DNA of 64,000 bases. Origin: JAWVFK01 sp033856175 (GTDB taxonomy: Bacteria; Actinomycetota; Thermoleophilia; Solirubrobacterales; 70-9). The notes under the pieces were generated by a model. It had not been told where the DNA came from. It worked only from the letters and a program-made list of their open reading frames with translations, and did not search any database. Positions 49,952-57,750 of the stretch are shown here, piece by piece. The stretch is from positions 11,626 to 75,625 of the forward strand of contig JAWVFK010000012.1 of NCBI GenBank assembly GCA_033856175.1. Direction: 5' to 3'. A program made the translations under genes and the position numbers. Each line of letters begins with the position of its first letter. Position 1 is the first letter of the stretch.

Positions 49952-50785
49952 ATGCGCCCCGTCAACCTGATTCCACCGGAAGAGCGCCGCGGCAGCTCAG
50001 CTCCCGCGCGCACCGGGCCCCTCGCCTACATCGCGATCGGCGGGCTCGTTGCCGTGCTCGTCGGCGTTATCGCCGTCGTCACGACCGACAAGAAGATCAG
50101 CGACCGCCGCTCCGAGCTGGCCGTCGTCGAGCAGCGTCAGGCCGCGGCCGACTCCCAGCTGAAGGGCCTACAGTCGTTCGCCTCGCTGCGCAGCGTCGCC
50201 GATCAGCGCACCGCGACGGTCGCCAGCCTCGCCAAGAGCCGCTTCGACTGGGTGCGTGTCATGCGCGAGCTCTCGCGGATCCTTCCCTCTGACGTCTGGC
50301 TGGTCAACGTCACCGGCAGCGTTCGACCCGATGTCCAGGTCGACAGCGGTGCCGCCATTGCGCCGCGCGGCAACATCAGCGGTCCCGCCATCGAGATCAT
50401 CGGCTGCGCCACCGGCCAGGACGCCGTCGCTCGATTCATCTCCGACCTGCAGGACATCGATGGTGTCACCCGCGTCGGCGTCGACAGCTCAAAGCGGCCC
50501 GAGAGCACGACCGCCGGCGCTGCGGGCGCTGGCAGCGGCAAGTCTGACGACTGCCGCACCAAGGACACGGTGACTCGCTTCGAGCTCGTCGTCGCCTTCG
50601 ATGGCGTCCCGGCGCCGGCTGTGCCCGGCGCCACCCCGGCCGCACCCGCAGCCGGCTCAGCGACCGCAGCCGCTTCTTCGGACTCCTCGGGCGTCGCTGA
50701 GACCCAGACCCAGCAGGCCGCTGCCAAGCAGTCGGCCGCGACCCAGACCGCCAAGGCCCAGAAGGCCACCAACCTGGTGCCATGA
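49952..50785 (+). CDS. pilN: Type IV pilus assembly protein PilN
   Basis: The 277-residue protein begins MRPVNLIPPEERRG, the conserved PilM-binding peptide (xxNLLPxx), followed by one membrane helix (about 24-44) and a coiled-coil-containing extracytoplasmic domain with a ferredoxin-like core (SRILPSDVWLVNVTGS, IEIIGCATGQDAVARFISDLQ). The C-terminal 65 residues are Ala/Thr/Gln-rich low complexity. Its stop overlaps the pilO start (ATGA). Confidence 0.9.
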   Translation: MRPVNLIPPEERRGSSAPARTGPLAYIAIGGLVAVLVGVIAVVTTDKKISDRRSELAVVEQRQAAADSQLKGLQSFASLRSVADQRTATVASLAKSRFDWVRVMRELSRILPSDVWLVNVTGSVRPDVQVDSGAAIAPRGNISGPAIEIIGCATGQDAVARFISDLQDIDGVTRVGVDSSKRPESTTAGAAGAGSGKSDDCRTKDTVTRFELVVAFDGVPAPAVPGATPAAPAAGSATAAASSDSSGVAETQTQQAAAKQSAATQTAKAQKATNLVP

Positions 50786-51600
50786 AGTCCAGCGACCGGA
50801 CAATCCTCGTCGGAGTCGGCATCGCCGCAGCGGTGATCGTCTTCCTGCTCGTCGTCCTGATGCCCAAGCGCAGCGACGCCGACAAGCTCGGGACCAAGGT
50901 CGCGGAGGCTCGGGCTGCTCTCGAACAGACCGAGCAGCAGGTTGCCTTCGCCTCGCAGGCGCGCAAGAGCTTCCCGACGAACTATCGCCGCCTCGTCGTC
51001 CTCGGCAAAGCGGTTCCGTCGAGCGACGACACCTCATCGCTGCTGGTCGAGCTGAACAGCGTCTCGCGGCGCAGCGGCGTCCAGTTCCGCGGCATCGAGG
51101 TTGCAGCCGGCGCGGTCAGCGCCGCAGCGGCCCCGGCCCCGGCCCCGGCCCCGAGCGCGGAATCCGGCCAGCAGGGCTCCAAGTCCTCGGCCTCGAAGGC
51201 CTCGGCCACCCAGACTCCCCCCGCCGCTGCGACCGAGGCCAGCGCCGCGTCGCTGCCGATCGGCGCCACCGTCGGCTCGGCGGGGCTGCCCGTCATCCCC
51301 TACAAGCTCACCTTCGCCGGCAGCTTCTTCCGCGTCGCCGACTTCATCAGCGGCGTCCAGAAGCTCGTCTCGCCGAAGGCCCAGCACGTCACGGTCAGCG
51401 GCCGGCTGATGACGATCGACGGCTTCTCGCTCTCGCGCGACGACAAGCTCGGCTTTCCCCACCTCAAGGTCTCGATCGCGGTGACCACCTACATGACGCC
51501 GCAGCAGCAGGGCCTGACAGCTGGCGCGACCCAGGCCGGCCCGGCTCCTGTCGAGCAGCCTTCGACGACCAACGTCTCGAACCCGGGAGCGACGCCATGA
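50782..51600 (+). CDS. pilO: Type IV pilus assembly protein PilO
   Basis: The 272-residue protein has one N-terminal membrane helix (TILVGVGIAAAVIVFLLVVLM), a coiled coil (DKLGTKVAEARAALEQTEQQ) and a ferredoxin-like domain ending PYKLTFAGSFFRVADFISGVQKLV. An Ala/Pro/Ser-rich insertion (about 110-160) interrupts the domain, longer than in typical PilO. It forms the inner-membrane alignment complex with PilN. It is linked at both ends by ATGA overlaps. Confidence 0.9.
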   Translation: MKSSDRTILVGVGIAAAVIVFLLVVLMPKRSDADKLGTKVAEARAALEQTEQQVAFASQARKSFPTNYRRLVVLGKAVPSSDDTSSLLVELNSVSRRSGVQFRGIEVAAGAVSAAAAPAPAPAPSAESGQQGSKSSASKASATQTPPAAATEASAASLPIGATVGSAGLPVIPYKLTFAGSFFRVADFISGVQKLVSPKAQHVTVSGRLMTIDGFSLSRDDKLGFPHLKVSIAVTTYMTPQQQGLTAGATQAGPAPVEQPSTTNVSNPGATP

Positions 51601-52499
51601 AGGTCCCCAGGATGAGCCTTCCCAAGATGAGCGCCGGCAAGGGCTCGCTGAGCAGCGTGGCGGCGCCGAAGTTCCTCGTCGACCTCTTCCGCGACATCCG
51701 CGATCGCGGCCTGCTGCCGGTCGCCGGCGCGCTGATCGTGGCGATCGTCGCCGTGCCGATGCTGCTCGCCGGCGGCTCGACCCCGGTGCCGCCGCCTCCA
51801 GCTCCGAGCGCAACCGCTGCGATCTCCCAGAGCGCGCCCGGCGCCGCGGTGGTCGTCAGCAATCACGGCATTCGCAATCTGGGCGGCCGCAAGCTCGGCT
51901 CGCCAAAGGATCCCTTCAAGCAACGCATGCAGGTCATCGACACGAGCGGGTCCCAGCTCGGTGTGGGCGCCAGCGGGCCGACGACGACGATCTCCAGCGC
52001 TCTCGGCGCAGCGGCCGGCTCCAGCAGCTCGACCAGCGGTGGCTCGAGCGGGTCGAGCTCGGGATCCAGCTCCGGCGGCTCCAGCGGCGGTTCACGGAGC
52101 CACGGCGGCAGCAACAACTCCTCGAGCCAACCGGCCGACCCGTTGCCACCTGCCGAGGTCATCCCCGCCAGCTACGTCGTCGACACCCGCGTTACCCGTG
52201 CCAGCACGACCGCCTTCGAGAATCGCAACGACGTCGCCTTCCTCGACCCGCTGCCGACCGCGGCCAAGCCGGTCTTCACCTTCGCCGGCGTCACCGACGA
52301 CGCCAAGAAGGCCCTCTTCCTGCTGCCGAACTCGACCTCGGTGACCGGCGGCGTCTGCGTGATCCCGGTGAGCGCGTTCCCTCCGGGGCTCGCCTGCCCG
52401 CTGGTCGCGCTGGAGCCGGGCGAGAAGATCCAGACGGTCTACACGCCCGAGCCGCTGAAGCTCTACACGCTCAAGCTCGACAGCATCCACCGTCCCTGA
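51597..52499 (+). CDS. Membrane-anchored Ser/Gly-rich protein at the PilP position
   Basis: From ATG 51597, in the ATGA overlap with pilO, the protein has 300 residues. A membrane helix (about 39-59), a proline-rich start, and a Ser/Gly tract (about 140-180) precede a small C-terminal beta-domain (VTRASTTAFENRNDVAFLDPL...). PilP in diderm bacteria occupies this gene position and bridges to the PilQ secretin. No secretin exists here and no PilP similarity is evident, so this may be a wall-spanning replacement. It closes the pilus gene set. Confidence 0.7.
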   Translation: MKVPRMSLPKMSAGKGSLSSVAAPKFLVDLFRDIRDRGLLPVAGALIVAIVAVPMLLAGGSTPVPPPPAPSATAAISQSAPGAAVVVSNHGIRNLGGRKLGSPKDPFKQRMQVIDTSGSQLGVGASGPTTTISSALGAAAGSSSSTSGGSSGSSSGSSSGGSSGGSRSHGGSNNSSSQPADPLPPAEVIPASYVVDTRVTRASTTAFENRNDVAFLDPLPTAAKPVFTFAGVTDDAKKALFLLPNSTSVTGGVCVIPVSAFPPGLACPLVALEPGEKIQTVYTPEPLKLYTLKLDSIHRP

Positions 52500-52503
52500 A
52501 CTC

Positions 52504-52520
52504 GCTTTACTAAGTAAAGC
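52504..52520. promoter_or_regulatory. Palindromic operator over the hxlR-type promoter
   Basis: GCTTTACT-A-AGTAAAGC is a perfect 17-bp palindrome covering the -35 region of the HxlR-type gene, the expected position for autoregulation by a dimeric winged-helix repressor. Confidence 0.6.
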
Positions 52521-52533
52521 CTTGGGCTATACT
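52506..52533 (+). promoter_or_regulatory. Promoter of the HxlR-type regulator gene
   Basis: TTTACT (52506-52511), 16 bases, TATACT (52528-52533), then 21 bases to the ATG at 52555. The -35 is part of the palindrome. Confidence 0.5.
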
Positions 52534-52554
52534 CGGTGAAGTGCCGGGGAAAGA

Positions 52555-52896
52555 ATGAGCGAGCCCAACTGCAACTGTCCGATCTCTCGAACCGCCGAGA
52601 TCATCTCCGGCAAGTGGACGCTCCTGCTGATTCGCGATCTCGCCGACTCGAACTGCCGCTTCTGCCAGCTCGAGCGTTCGCTTGACGGGATCAGCCCGCG
52701 AACGCTCTCGCTGCGCCTGCGAGCGCTCGAGGAGCAGGGCATCGTCGAGCGCCACACCTATCCCGAGGTGCCGCCGCGGGTCGAGTACGCGCTGACGCCG
52801 AAGGGCCGGGCGCTCGTGCCGCTGATCGAGGACATGCGTACCTACGGCCGCCGCTGGCTCGCCAAAGAGCGCCAGCGCGTCGCCGCCGCCGCTTAG
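52555..52896 (+). CDS. HxlR-family transcriptional regulator
   Basis: The 113-residue winged-helix protein has the family hallmarks CPISRTAEIISGKWTLLLIRDL (the conserved Cys next to the recognition domain), RSLDGISPRTLSLRLRALEEQGIVER and a wing PPRVEYALTPKGRAL. HxlR members are dimers that often sense thiol-reactive electrophiles, disulfide stress or aldehydes through the N-terminal cysteine; an extra CNC lies at the very N-terminus here. It probably represses its own promoter (52504-52533). Possible targets beyond itself are not visible; the next gene on the same strand starts 57 bases later. Confidence 0.88.
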   Translation: MSEPNCNCPISRTAEIISGKWTLLLIRDLADSNCRFCQLERSLDGISPRTLSLRLRALEEQGIVERHTYPEVPPRVEYALTPKGRALVPLIEDMRTYGRRWLAKERQRVAAAA

Positions 52897-52952
52897 ACAC
52901 AGACAGCGATCCTGCAAGCGTCGCTGCCGGCGCAGGAGTTGGCCGCCTGCGG

Positions 52953-54596
52953 TTGAAGCCGCAGTGCATGAGCGACATCGTCTTGAAGGAGGCCCTTGCC
53001 CAGCTCGCCGCCGAGGCGGCTGACCGCTTCGGCGAGATGGTCCGCAGCGGCACCGAGATCCCCTACGAGATCGACGAGCGGCCGGGCGAGGCCGCGGCGC
53101 TCTACAGCTACGCGCCGCAGACGCGCAAGTTCATCCAGCTTCACGCCGCCGAGCTGCGCCGGCTGCCCTCGTTCGGACCGGCCTGCGCCGCAATCGGCTC
53201 CAGCGGCGTCGCCTCCTCATATCTCGAGCAGCGCGGCCTGCCGGTTCCCTCAGACGAGCGCCGCCGCTCCGAGCAGCTGATCGTCGTCTTCTGCGAGGAG
53301 CTCTGGGCCGGCTCCGAGGAGTTCACGCTCAACGACGCCCGCCTCGAGGAGATCCTGCACGAGATCGAGTTCGGCAGCGAGGAGGAGGCCGTCGACGGCG
53401 TCTCCGTCTTCTGCCCGCTGGTCGGCCTGCAGCTGCCGGTCACCAAGCTCGAGCTCGCCACGGCGACGATCGTTCGCGCCGAGGTCACCGACCTGCCGCC
53501 CGAAGCGCTTCGCAGCGAGGGCATGGGGCGGGCGGCCTGGGAGCCGCAGTACGTCGCCGTCGCCCGCTGCCTCGAGGGCCAGCAGCCCGCCGAGGTCATC
53601 GGCGCCCAGCTTCGCGAGGTCATCACGGCGATGCGCCTGCTTCAGCCCGGCGGCGTCGCCCTCGGGCCATACGCCTGGGTTCACTCTGCCGACGGCGGCT
53701 GGCGTCGGATCTCAACCGGTGCCGCGCGCCCGCGCGGCGGCGGCTACGTGCTTGGCGAGAGCGAGTCGGTGGAGCTGCTCGACCTGATCCGCCGGCTCGA
53801 CGCGACCGCACGCGGCGGCCCGCTCGCCTGGTCGATCGCCCGCTTCGAGATGGGCTGCGAGCGCGAGACGATCTTCGACGGCCTCAGCGACTACCTGCTC
53901 GCCCTTCGCGGCCTGCTCGAGGGCGGCGGCCCCGCCGCGGCGACGCTGCCGCTGCGGGTTGCCGCGCTGGCGAGCGAGCCGATCCGCCGCGAGCGCCTGC
54001 GGGCGACCGTCGAGCACGCGCTTGCCCTCGAGGACCGGCTGATGGCCGGCGCCGGCGCCCACGCCGCCGCTGACGAACACTCGCTTCAGGTTGCCGCCGA
54101 CGTCGAGGACTCCGTCAGGGCGATCCTCCGCGACGCCGCCCGCGGCCTGCTTGGTGGCGACCTCCGCGTCACCGCCGACGAGATCCTCGTCGCCGACGGC
54201 CTCAGCGGGTCGGGCACCGCCGCCGACATGGGCGAGACCTCGGAATGGGAGCCGCCGATGCCCCCCGGCCCAGGAATTCGCGTCTACGCGGCGAAGACGG
54301 AGGAAATCGCGTCTGTCGGACGCGGTATGACTGAGCCCGACACCAGATCGAGCCTGGTCGAGGAATTGGCCGAGTTCGACAGCGGAGAGGAGACACGCGT
54401 CATGCAGATCAGCGAGGTTGTCACCCCGATCGATCGAGCCCGCAGGGCGGCGAGCTCCCACGTGCGCGACACGGTCGACAAGACCAAGCGCGAAACGGGC
54501 GTCGGCGGCGGTCGCCGCTACAGCGTCCGCGAGATATTCCCGGCGCCGGAGACCACGGAGTGGTCGATCGGCGAGCTTCGCTTCCGCGGCCTCTAG
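52953..54596 (+). CDS. Protein of unknown function (547 residues)
   Basis: This 547-residue soluble protein has no signal peptide or membrane helix. It is acidic and helix-rich, with a possible catalytic or binding region around EIPYEIDERPGEAAALYSYAP near the N-terminus and a basic C-terminal 60 residues (RARRAASSHVRDTVDKTKRE). A segment with several glycines and prolines (about 420-450, EPPMPPGPGIRVYAAK) separates two domains. No recognised motif was found. The first ATG (52953) or the Met five codons later could start it. It may be co-regulated with the HxlR gene upstream. I cannot assign a function. Confidence 0.65.
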   Translation: MKPQCMSDIVLKEALAQLAAEAADRFGEMVRSGTEIPYEIDERPGEAAALYSYAPQTRKFIQLHAAELRRLPSFGPACAAIGSSGVASSYLEQRGLPVPSDERRRSEQLIVVFCEELWAGSEEFTLNDARLEEILHEIEFGSEEEAVDGVSVFCPLVGLQLPVTKLELATATIVRAEVTDLPPEALRSEGMGRAAWEPQYVAVARCLEGQQPAEVIGAQLREVITAMRLLQPGGVALGPYAWVHSADGGWRRISTGAARPRGGGYVLGESESVELLDLIRRLDATARGGPLAWSIARFEMGCERETIFDGLSDYLLALRGLLEGGGPAAATLPLRVAALASEPIRRERLRATVEHALALEDRLMAGAGAHAAADEHSLQVAADVEDSVRAILRDAARGLLGGDLRVTADEILVADGLSGSGTAADMGETSEWEPPMPPGPGIRVYAAKTEEIASVGRGMTEPDTRSSLVEELAEFDSGEETRVMQISEVVTPIDRARRAASSHVRDTVDKTKRETGVGGGRRYSVREIFPAPETTEWSIGELRFRGL

Positions 54597-54639
54597 AGCC
54601 TCTTAACGGGCGCGGACAGTCAAAAGCTGACCGGCGAGC

Positions 54640-54660
54640 GGGCGGCCTTTAGGCCTGCCC
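54640..54660. terminator. Hairpin between convergent genes
   Basis: GGGCGGCC-TTTA-GGCC(T)GCCC folds with one bulged base at the stop of the ArsA-type gene and 43 bases past the stop of the 547-residue gene. It lacks a T-tract, so any termination would be weak or factor-assisted. Confidence 0.3.
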
Positions 54661-55797
54661 CGACGTCGCCATCGCCTCGCGCTCCTCGGCGCTGGCGAAC
54701 AGGTAGCGGTTGACCCGCGCCAGCCCGGCGATGTCGTGGACGTCCTCGTCGAGGTAGGGGACGCGAATGACGCGGTCCTGTCGCAGCTCGCGCGCCAGCC
54801 GGGCGATGTTGCGGCGGTCGCGCTGGGCCAGCACGGCGAAGCCCTCGAAGTTGTCGGCGACGCGGGCCGCCAGCTCGGCGTCGCCGAGGAGCGCCGCCAG
54901 CTCAGCCTCGGTCTGCTCGTCGTCGGCGCCCTCGGGGAGGTAGTGGACCTTGTTGACGATGACCCCCGCAAACGGCAGCTTCGCCTCGACGAGCTTGCGG
55001 TGGAAGTAGACGGCCTCGTTGATCGGCTCGCCCTGGGGGCCGCAGACGACGAGGAAGGCGGTCGACGAGCTGCCGATCAGCTCGTTGACGCGCTTGGCGC
55101 GCTCGCGGAAGCCGCCGACCATGCCGCTGAAGGCGTCGAGGAACTCGGCGATGTCGGCGAGCAGGTCGAAGCCGACGAGCCTGTTCATCACCTTCATCGC
55201 CATCGAGGTGCCGCGGCCGACGACGCGGCCGGCGAGCCCGGTCGGCTTCATGAAGACCTGCAGTGAGCGGCCCTCGATGAACTGGGTCAGCCGCCGCGGC
55301 GCGTCGAGGAAGTCGAGCGCGTTGCGGCTGGGCGGCGTGTCGAGGACGAGCAGGTCGTAGCGCCCCTCGGCGTGGAGCTCGAAGAGCTTCTCCATCGCCA
55401 TGTACTCCTGCGAGCCGGCGAGCGCGTTGGAGAGCTGGCGGTAGATCCGGTTCTCGAGGATGCGGTCGCGGGTGTCCTCGTCGGGGGCGTGGCGGCGGAC
55501 GAGATCGTCGAAGGTCGACTTGGGGTCGAGCATCATCGCCCACAGCTCGCCCTTCATCTCGATGCCCTGCTGGGCGAACAGCTCGGGCTCGACCTGGCGC
55601 TCCTCGTTGCCCAGCTCGGGCAGGCCGAGCGAGTCGGCGAGGCGCTTGGCCGGGTCGATCGTCAGCACGGCGACCCGGTGGCCGCGGGCCGCCATCTCGA
55701 CGGCGATCGCGGCCGAGGTGGTCGTCTTGCCGACGCCGCCGGAGCCGGCGCAGATGCAGACGTCCTTGCCGGCGAGCAGCTCGGCGACGCCGGACAT
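54649..55797 (-). CDS. ArsA/GET3-family ATPase, second of a pair (BagB-like)
   Basis: From ATG 55797 the protein has 382 residues; the longer open frame upstream is a shadow of the partner gene. It is a deviant Walker A P-loop ATPase: GSGGVGKTTTSAAIAVEMA, switch I region around DPAKRLADSLGL, and VLDTPPSRNALDFLDAP. Its size and pairing with the next gene match the mycobacterial Rv3679-Rv3680 (BagA/BagB) anion-ATPase-like pair, linked there to stress tolerance; that parallel is from memory. No arsenic-binding cysteine motif is seen, so arsenite transport is unlikely. The start shares one base with the partner stop (TGATG). Confidence 0.85.
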   Translation of the reverse strand: MSGVAELLAGKDVCICAGSGGVGKTTTSAAIAVEMAARGHRVAVLTIDPAKRLADSLGLPELGNEERQVEPELFAQQGIEMKGELWAMMLDPKSTFDDLVRRHAPDEDTRDRILENRIYRQLSNALAGSQEYMAMEKLFELHAEGRYDLLVLDTPPSRNALDFLDAPRRLTQFIEGRSLQVFMKPTGLAGRVVGRGTSMAMKVMNRLVGFDLLADIAEFLDAFSGMVGGFRERAKRVNELIGSSSTAFLVVCGPQGEPINEAVYFHRKLVEAKLPFAGVIVNKVHYLPEGADDEQTEAELAALLGDAELAARVADNFEGFAVLAQRDRRNIARLARELRQDRVIRVPYLDEDVHDIAGLARVNRYLFASAEEREAMATSGQA

Positions 55798-56774
55798 CAG
55801 GCGGGGCCTCCATTGGACGGCGCGGCCGGTGCGGCCGCCACGACGCCCTCGTTCTCGGCGATCTCGGCGCCGAGCCGCTCGATGTCGCTGACCTCGAGCT
55901 GGGGCTGGAAGACGTAGGGGAGGGTGCTGACCGGCGCCTCGACCATCCCGTTGAGGCGCTTCAGCTGCTCGCGCTGGCAGTCGACGCGGCGGCGCTCGCT
56001 GAGCGCGGCGCGGATCGCCGACGCCGCCGGGCCCTCGGCGCGGTCGAGGCTCTTCTCCAGCTGCTCGACGTCGCCGTCGTCGAAGAGCCGGGGGTAGACG
56101 CCGTTGACGTAGACCGAGTCGACGGCGACGCCGACCTCCTCGACGAGGCCGCGCTCGAGCGCCTGCGACTCGTTGACCGGCATCTCCTCCGGCAGCGCGA
56201 CGATTGCCGCTCCGGTCAGCGAGTGGTCGGTGATGAAGGCGTTGAGCGTCTCGCCCTGCGAGGCGATCGGGCCGACGCGGGCGATGCCGGCGAAGGTCTT
56301 CGGCGTCTGCAGGAAGCCGATGCCGTGTCCGGTGGCCGGGGCGTCGACGATGACGATGTCGTACTTGTGGCCGCGACGGACGCGGCGGTCGAGTTGGGCC
56401 AGCTCCCAGATCTTGCCCACGGTCACCAGCTCCTTGAGCCCGGGCGTCGCGGCGGCGAGGTACTGGAAGATCCGGCTGCGGGCGAGCAGGTCGCCCATCG
56501 CCTTGACCCGCAGCTGCAGCTCGAGGTATTCGCGCATCGACTCGTCGGGGTCGATCGAGATCGCCCAGAGGTTCGGCCGCAGCTCGACCTCGTGGAACCC
56601 GACCTCGCCGCGGTGGAAGAGCCGCGACGCATTCTCCTGGGCGGCGACCTCGCAGACGATCGCCCGCTTGCCCGCCGTGGCGGCGGCAACGCCCATCGCC
56701 AGCGCCACGGTCGTCTTGCCGACGCCGCCCTTGCCGGTGACCAGCACGAGTCGCTTGTCGAGCAGCCCTGGCAC
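55797..56774 (-). CDS. ArsA/GET3-family ATPase, first of a pair (BagA-like)
   Basis: This 325-residue P-loop ATPase has KRLVLVTGKGGVGKTTVALAMG (deviant Walker A), EVAAQENASRLFHRG, VIVDAPATGHGIGFLQTPKTF (switch II equivalent) and ALPEEMPVNESQAL. It lacks the tail-anchor-binding groove residues of GET3 and arsenite-binding cysteines. It is paired with the gene at 54649 by a one-base stop-start overlap and probably forms a heterodimer with it, as in mycobacteria. The divergent neighbour is the ECF sigma factor B. Confidence 0.85.
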   Translation of the reverse strand: MPGLLDKRLVLVTGKGGVGKTTVALAMGVAAATAGKRAIVCEVAAQENASRLFHRGEVGFHEVELRPNLWAISIDPDESMREYLELQLRVKAMGDLLARSRIFQYLAAATPGLKELVTVGKIWELAQLDRRVRRGHKYDIVIVDAPATGHGIGFLQTPKTFAGIARVGPIASQGETLNAFITDHSLTGAAIVALPEEMPVNESQALERGLVEEVGVAVDSVYVNGVYPRLFDDGDVEQLEKSLDRAEGPAASAIRAALSERRRVDCQREQLKRLNGMVEAPVSTLPYVFQPQLEVSDIERLGAEIAENEGVVAAAPAAPSNGGPA

Positions 56775-56882
56775 GAGGGCGGGATTCTGGCAGCCAGGCG
56801 GCGGCCGGCGGCCGACGGCTGACGAAGATCGTCTGACCGTCGATTTCTAACTCGACCGCCCGGTGGCGGTCATGTGCTCGCG

Positions 56883-56923
56883 GTCGGCTCTCATTTGACC
56901 CCCGCCGCGGCGGGACGTAGCAT
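56883..56923 (+). promoter_or_regulatory. Promoter of ECF sigma gene B with conserved upstream box
   Basis: GTCGGCTCTC (56883-56892), 2 bases, TTGACC (-35, 56895-56900), 17 bases, TAGCAT (-10, 56918-56923), 15 bases before the ATG. Box, gap and spacer are the same as in copy A at 4438-4478. Confidence 0.65.
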
Positions 56924-56938
56924 CCGGCCGGGGTACCA

Positions 56939-57685
56939 ATGACAGCACCTGCGCGCGGCAAGCAAGAGCATCGGGCCGTGGCGCCTGGCCGGACGGCCGG
57001 CGTCGGCTTCGTCGAGCGGCTGGCCTCGACCGCCGAGCAGCTCGAGGACCAGGACACGGCGCGGCTGGTCATCGCCTTCCAGAGTGGCGACGGTGCCGCC
57101 TTCACGGCGCTCTATCAGCGCTACTTCGACCGCGTCTACGGCTATCTGCGGGTGCTGCTCAACGACACCCACCGAGCCGAGGACGTCGCCCAGCAGGTCT
57201 TCATGCAGGTCTTCGAGGCGCTGCCCGCCTACGAGCGCCGCGCGGCGCCATTTCGGGCCTGGCTGTTCACGGTCGTCCGCAACGCGGCGCTGATGGTCGT
57301 CCGCAAGAAGGAGTCCGACCTGCTCGAGCCGGCGGAGATCGACCGGCGTTTGGAGGCCTCGGCCGACGACGGCACTGACCTCTCGATGCTCGACTGGATC
57401 ACCGACCGCGACCTGACGATGTTCGTCGAGCGCCTGCCGATCGCCCAGCGCCAGGTCCTGCTGCTGCGCTACCTCCTCGACCTCCCCGGCGCCGAGATCG
57501 CCCGCGTGCTCGAGCGCTCGCCCGAGGACGTGCGGATCCTCCAGCACCGGGCGCTGCGCTTCCTCGAGAAGCGGCTGAGCGCGGTCGGCCGGGGCCCCGG
57601 GCGGCTCAAGCGGGCGACGGGAATTCGGGAGTGCCCGCGCCAGGCGATCGTGCTGCGGTCGCGGCGCTTCGCGCTGCTGCGCTGA
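56939..57685 (+). CDS. ECF-type RNA polymerase sigma factor (copy B)
   Basis: The 248-residue paralogue of the sigma factor at 4499 has the same domain order: an N-terminal extension with FVERLASTAEQLED, region 2 (AFTALYQRYFDRVYGYLRVLL, AEDVAQQVFMQVFEALPAYERR, FRAWLFTVVRNAAL), region 4 (LPIAQRQVLLLRYLLDLPGAEIARVLERSPEDVRILQHRALRF) and an arginine-rich tail ending VLRSRRFALLR. The tail motif VLRxRRFAL is shared with copy A. The recognition helix differs (PEDVRILQHRA against PNHISVLHYRA), so the two may read different promoters. The giant-protein gene follows after 65 bases. Confidence 0.9.
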   Translation: MTAPARGKQEHRAVAPGRTAGVGFVERLASTAEQLEDQDTARLVIAFQSGDGAAFTALYQRYFDRVYGYLRVLLNDTHRAEDVAQQVFMQVFEALPAYERRAAPFRAWLFTVVRNAALMVVRKKESDLLEPAEIDRRLEASADDGTDLSMLDWITDRDLTMFVERLPIAQRQVLLLRYLLDLPGAEIARVLERSPEDVRILQHRALRFLEKRLSAVGRGPGRLKRATGIRECPRQAIVLRSRRFALLR

Positions 57686-57750
57686 GCGGCTGAGCTGCGA
57701 CTGCGCCAATAGGCGTAACGAAAGCTGCGCCCGCCGCATTCACGGTTTGA

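Noticed and set aside
52021..52110. Short GGCTCCAGC-type tandem repeats in the PilP-position gene
   Set aside because: They encode a Ser/Gly linker within a normal frame, so this is coding low complexity rather than a CRISPR or mobile repeat.
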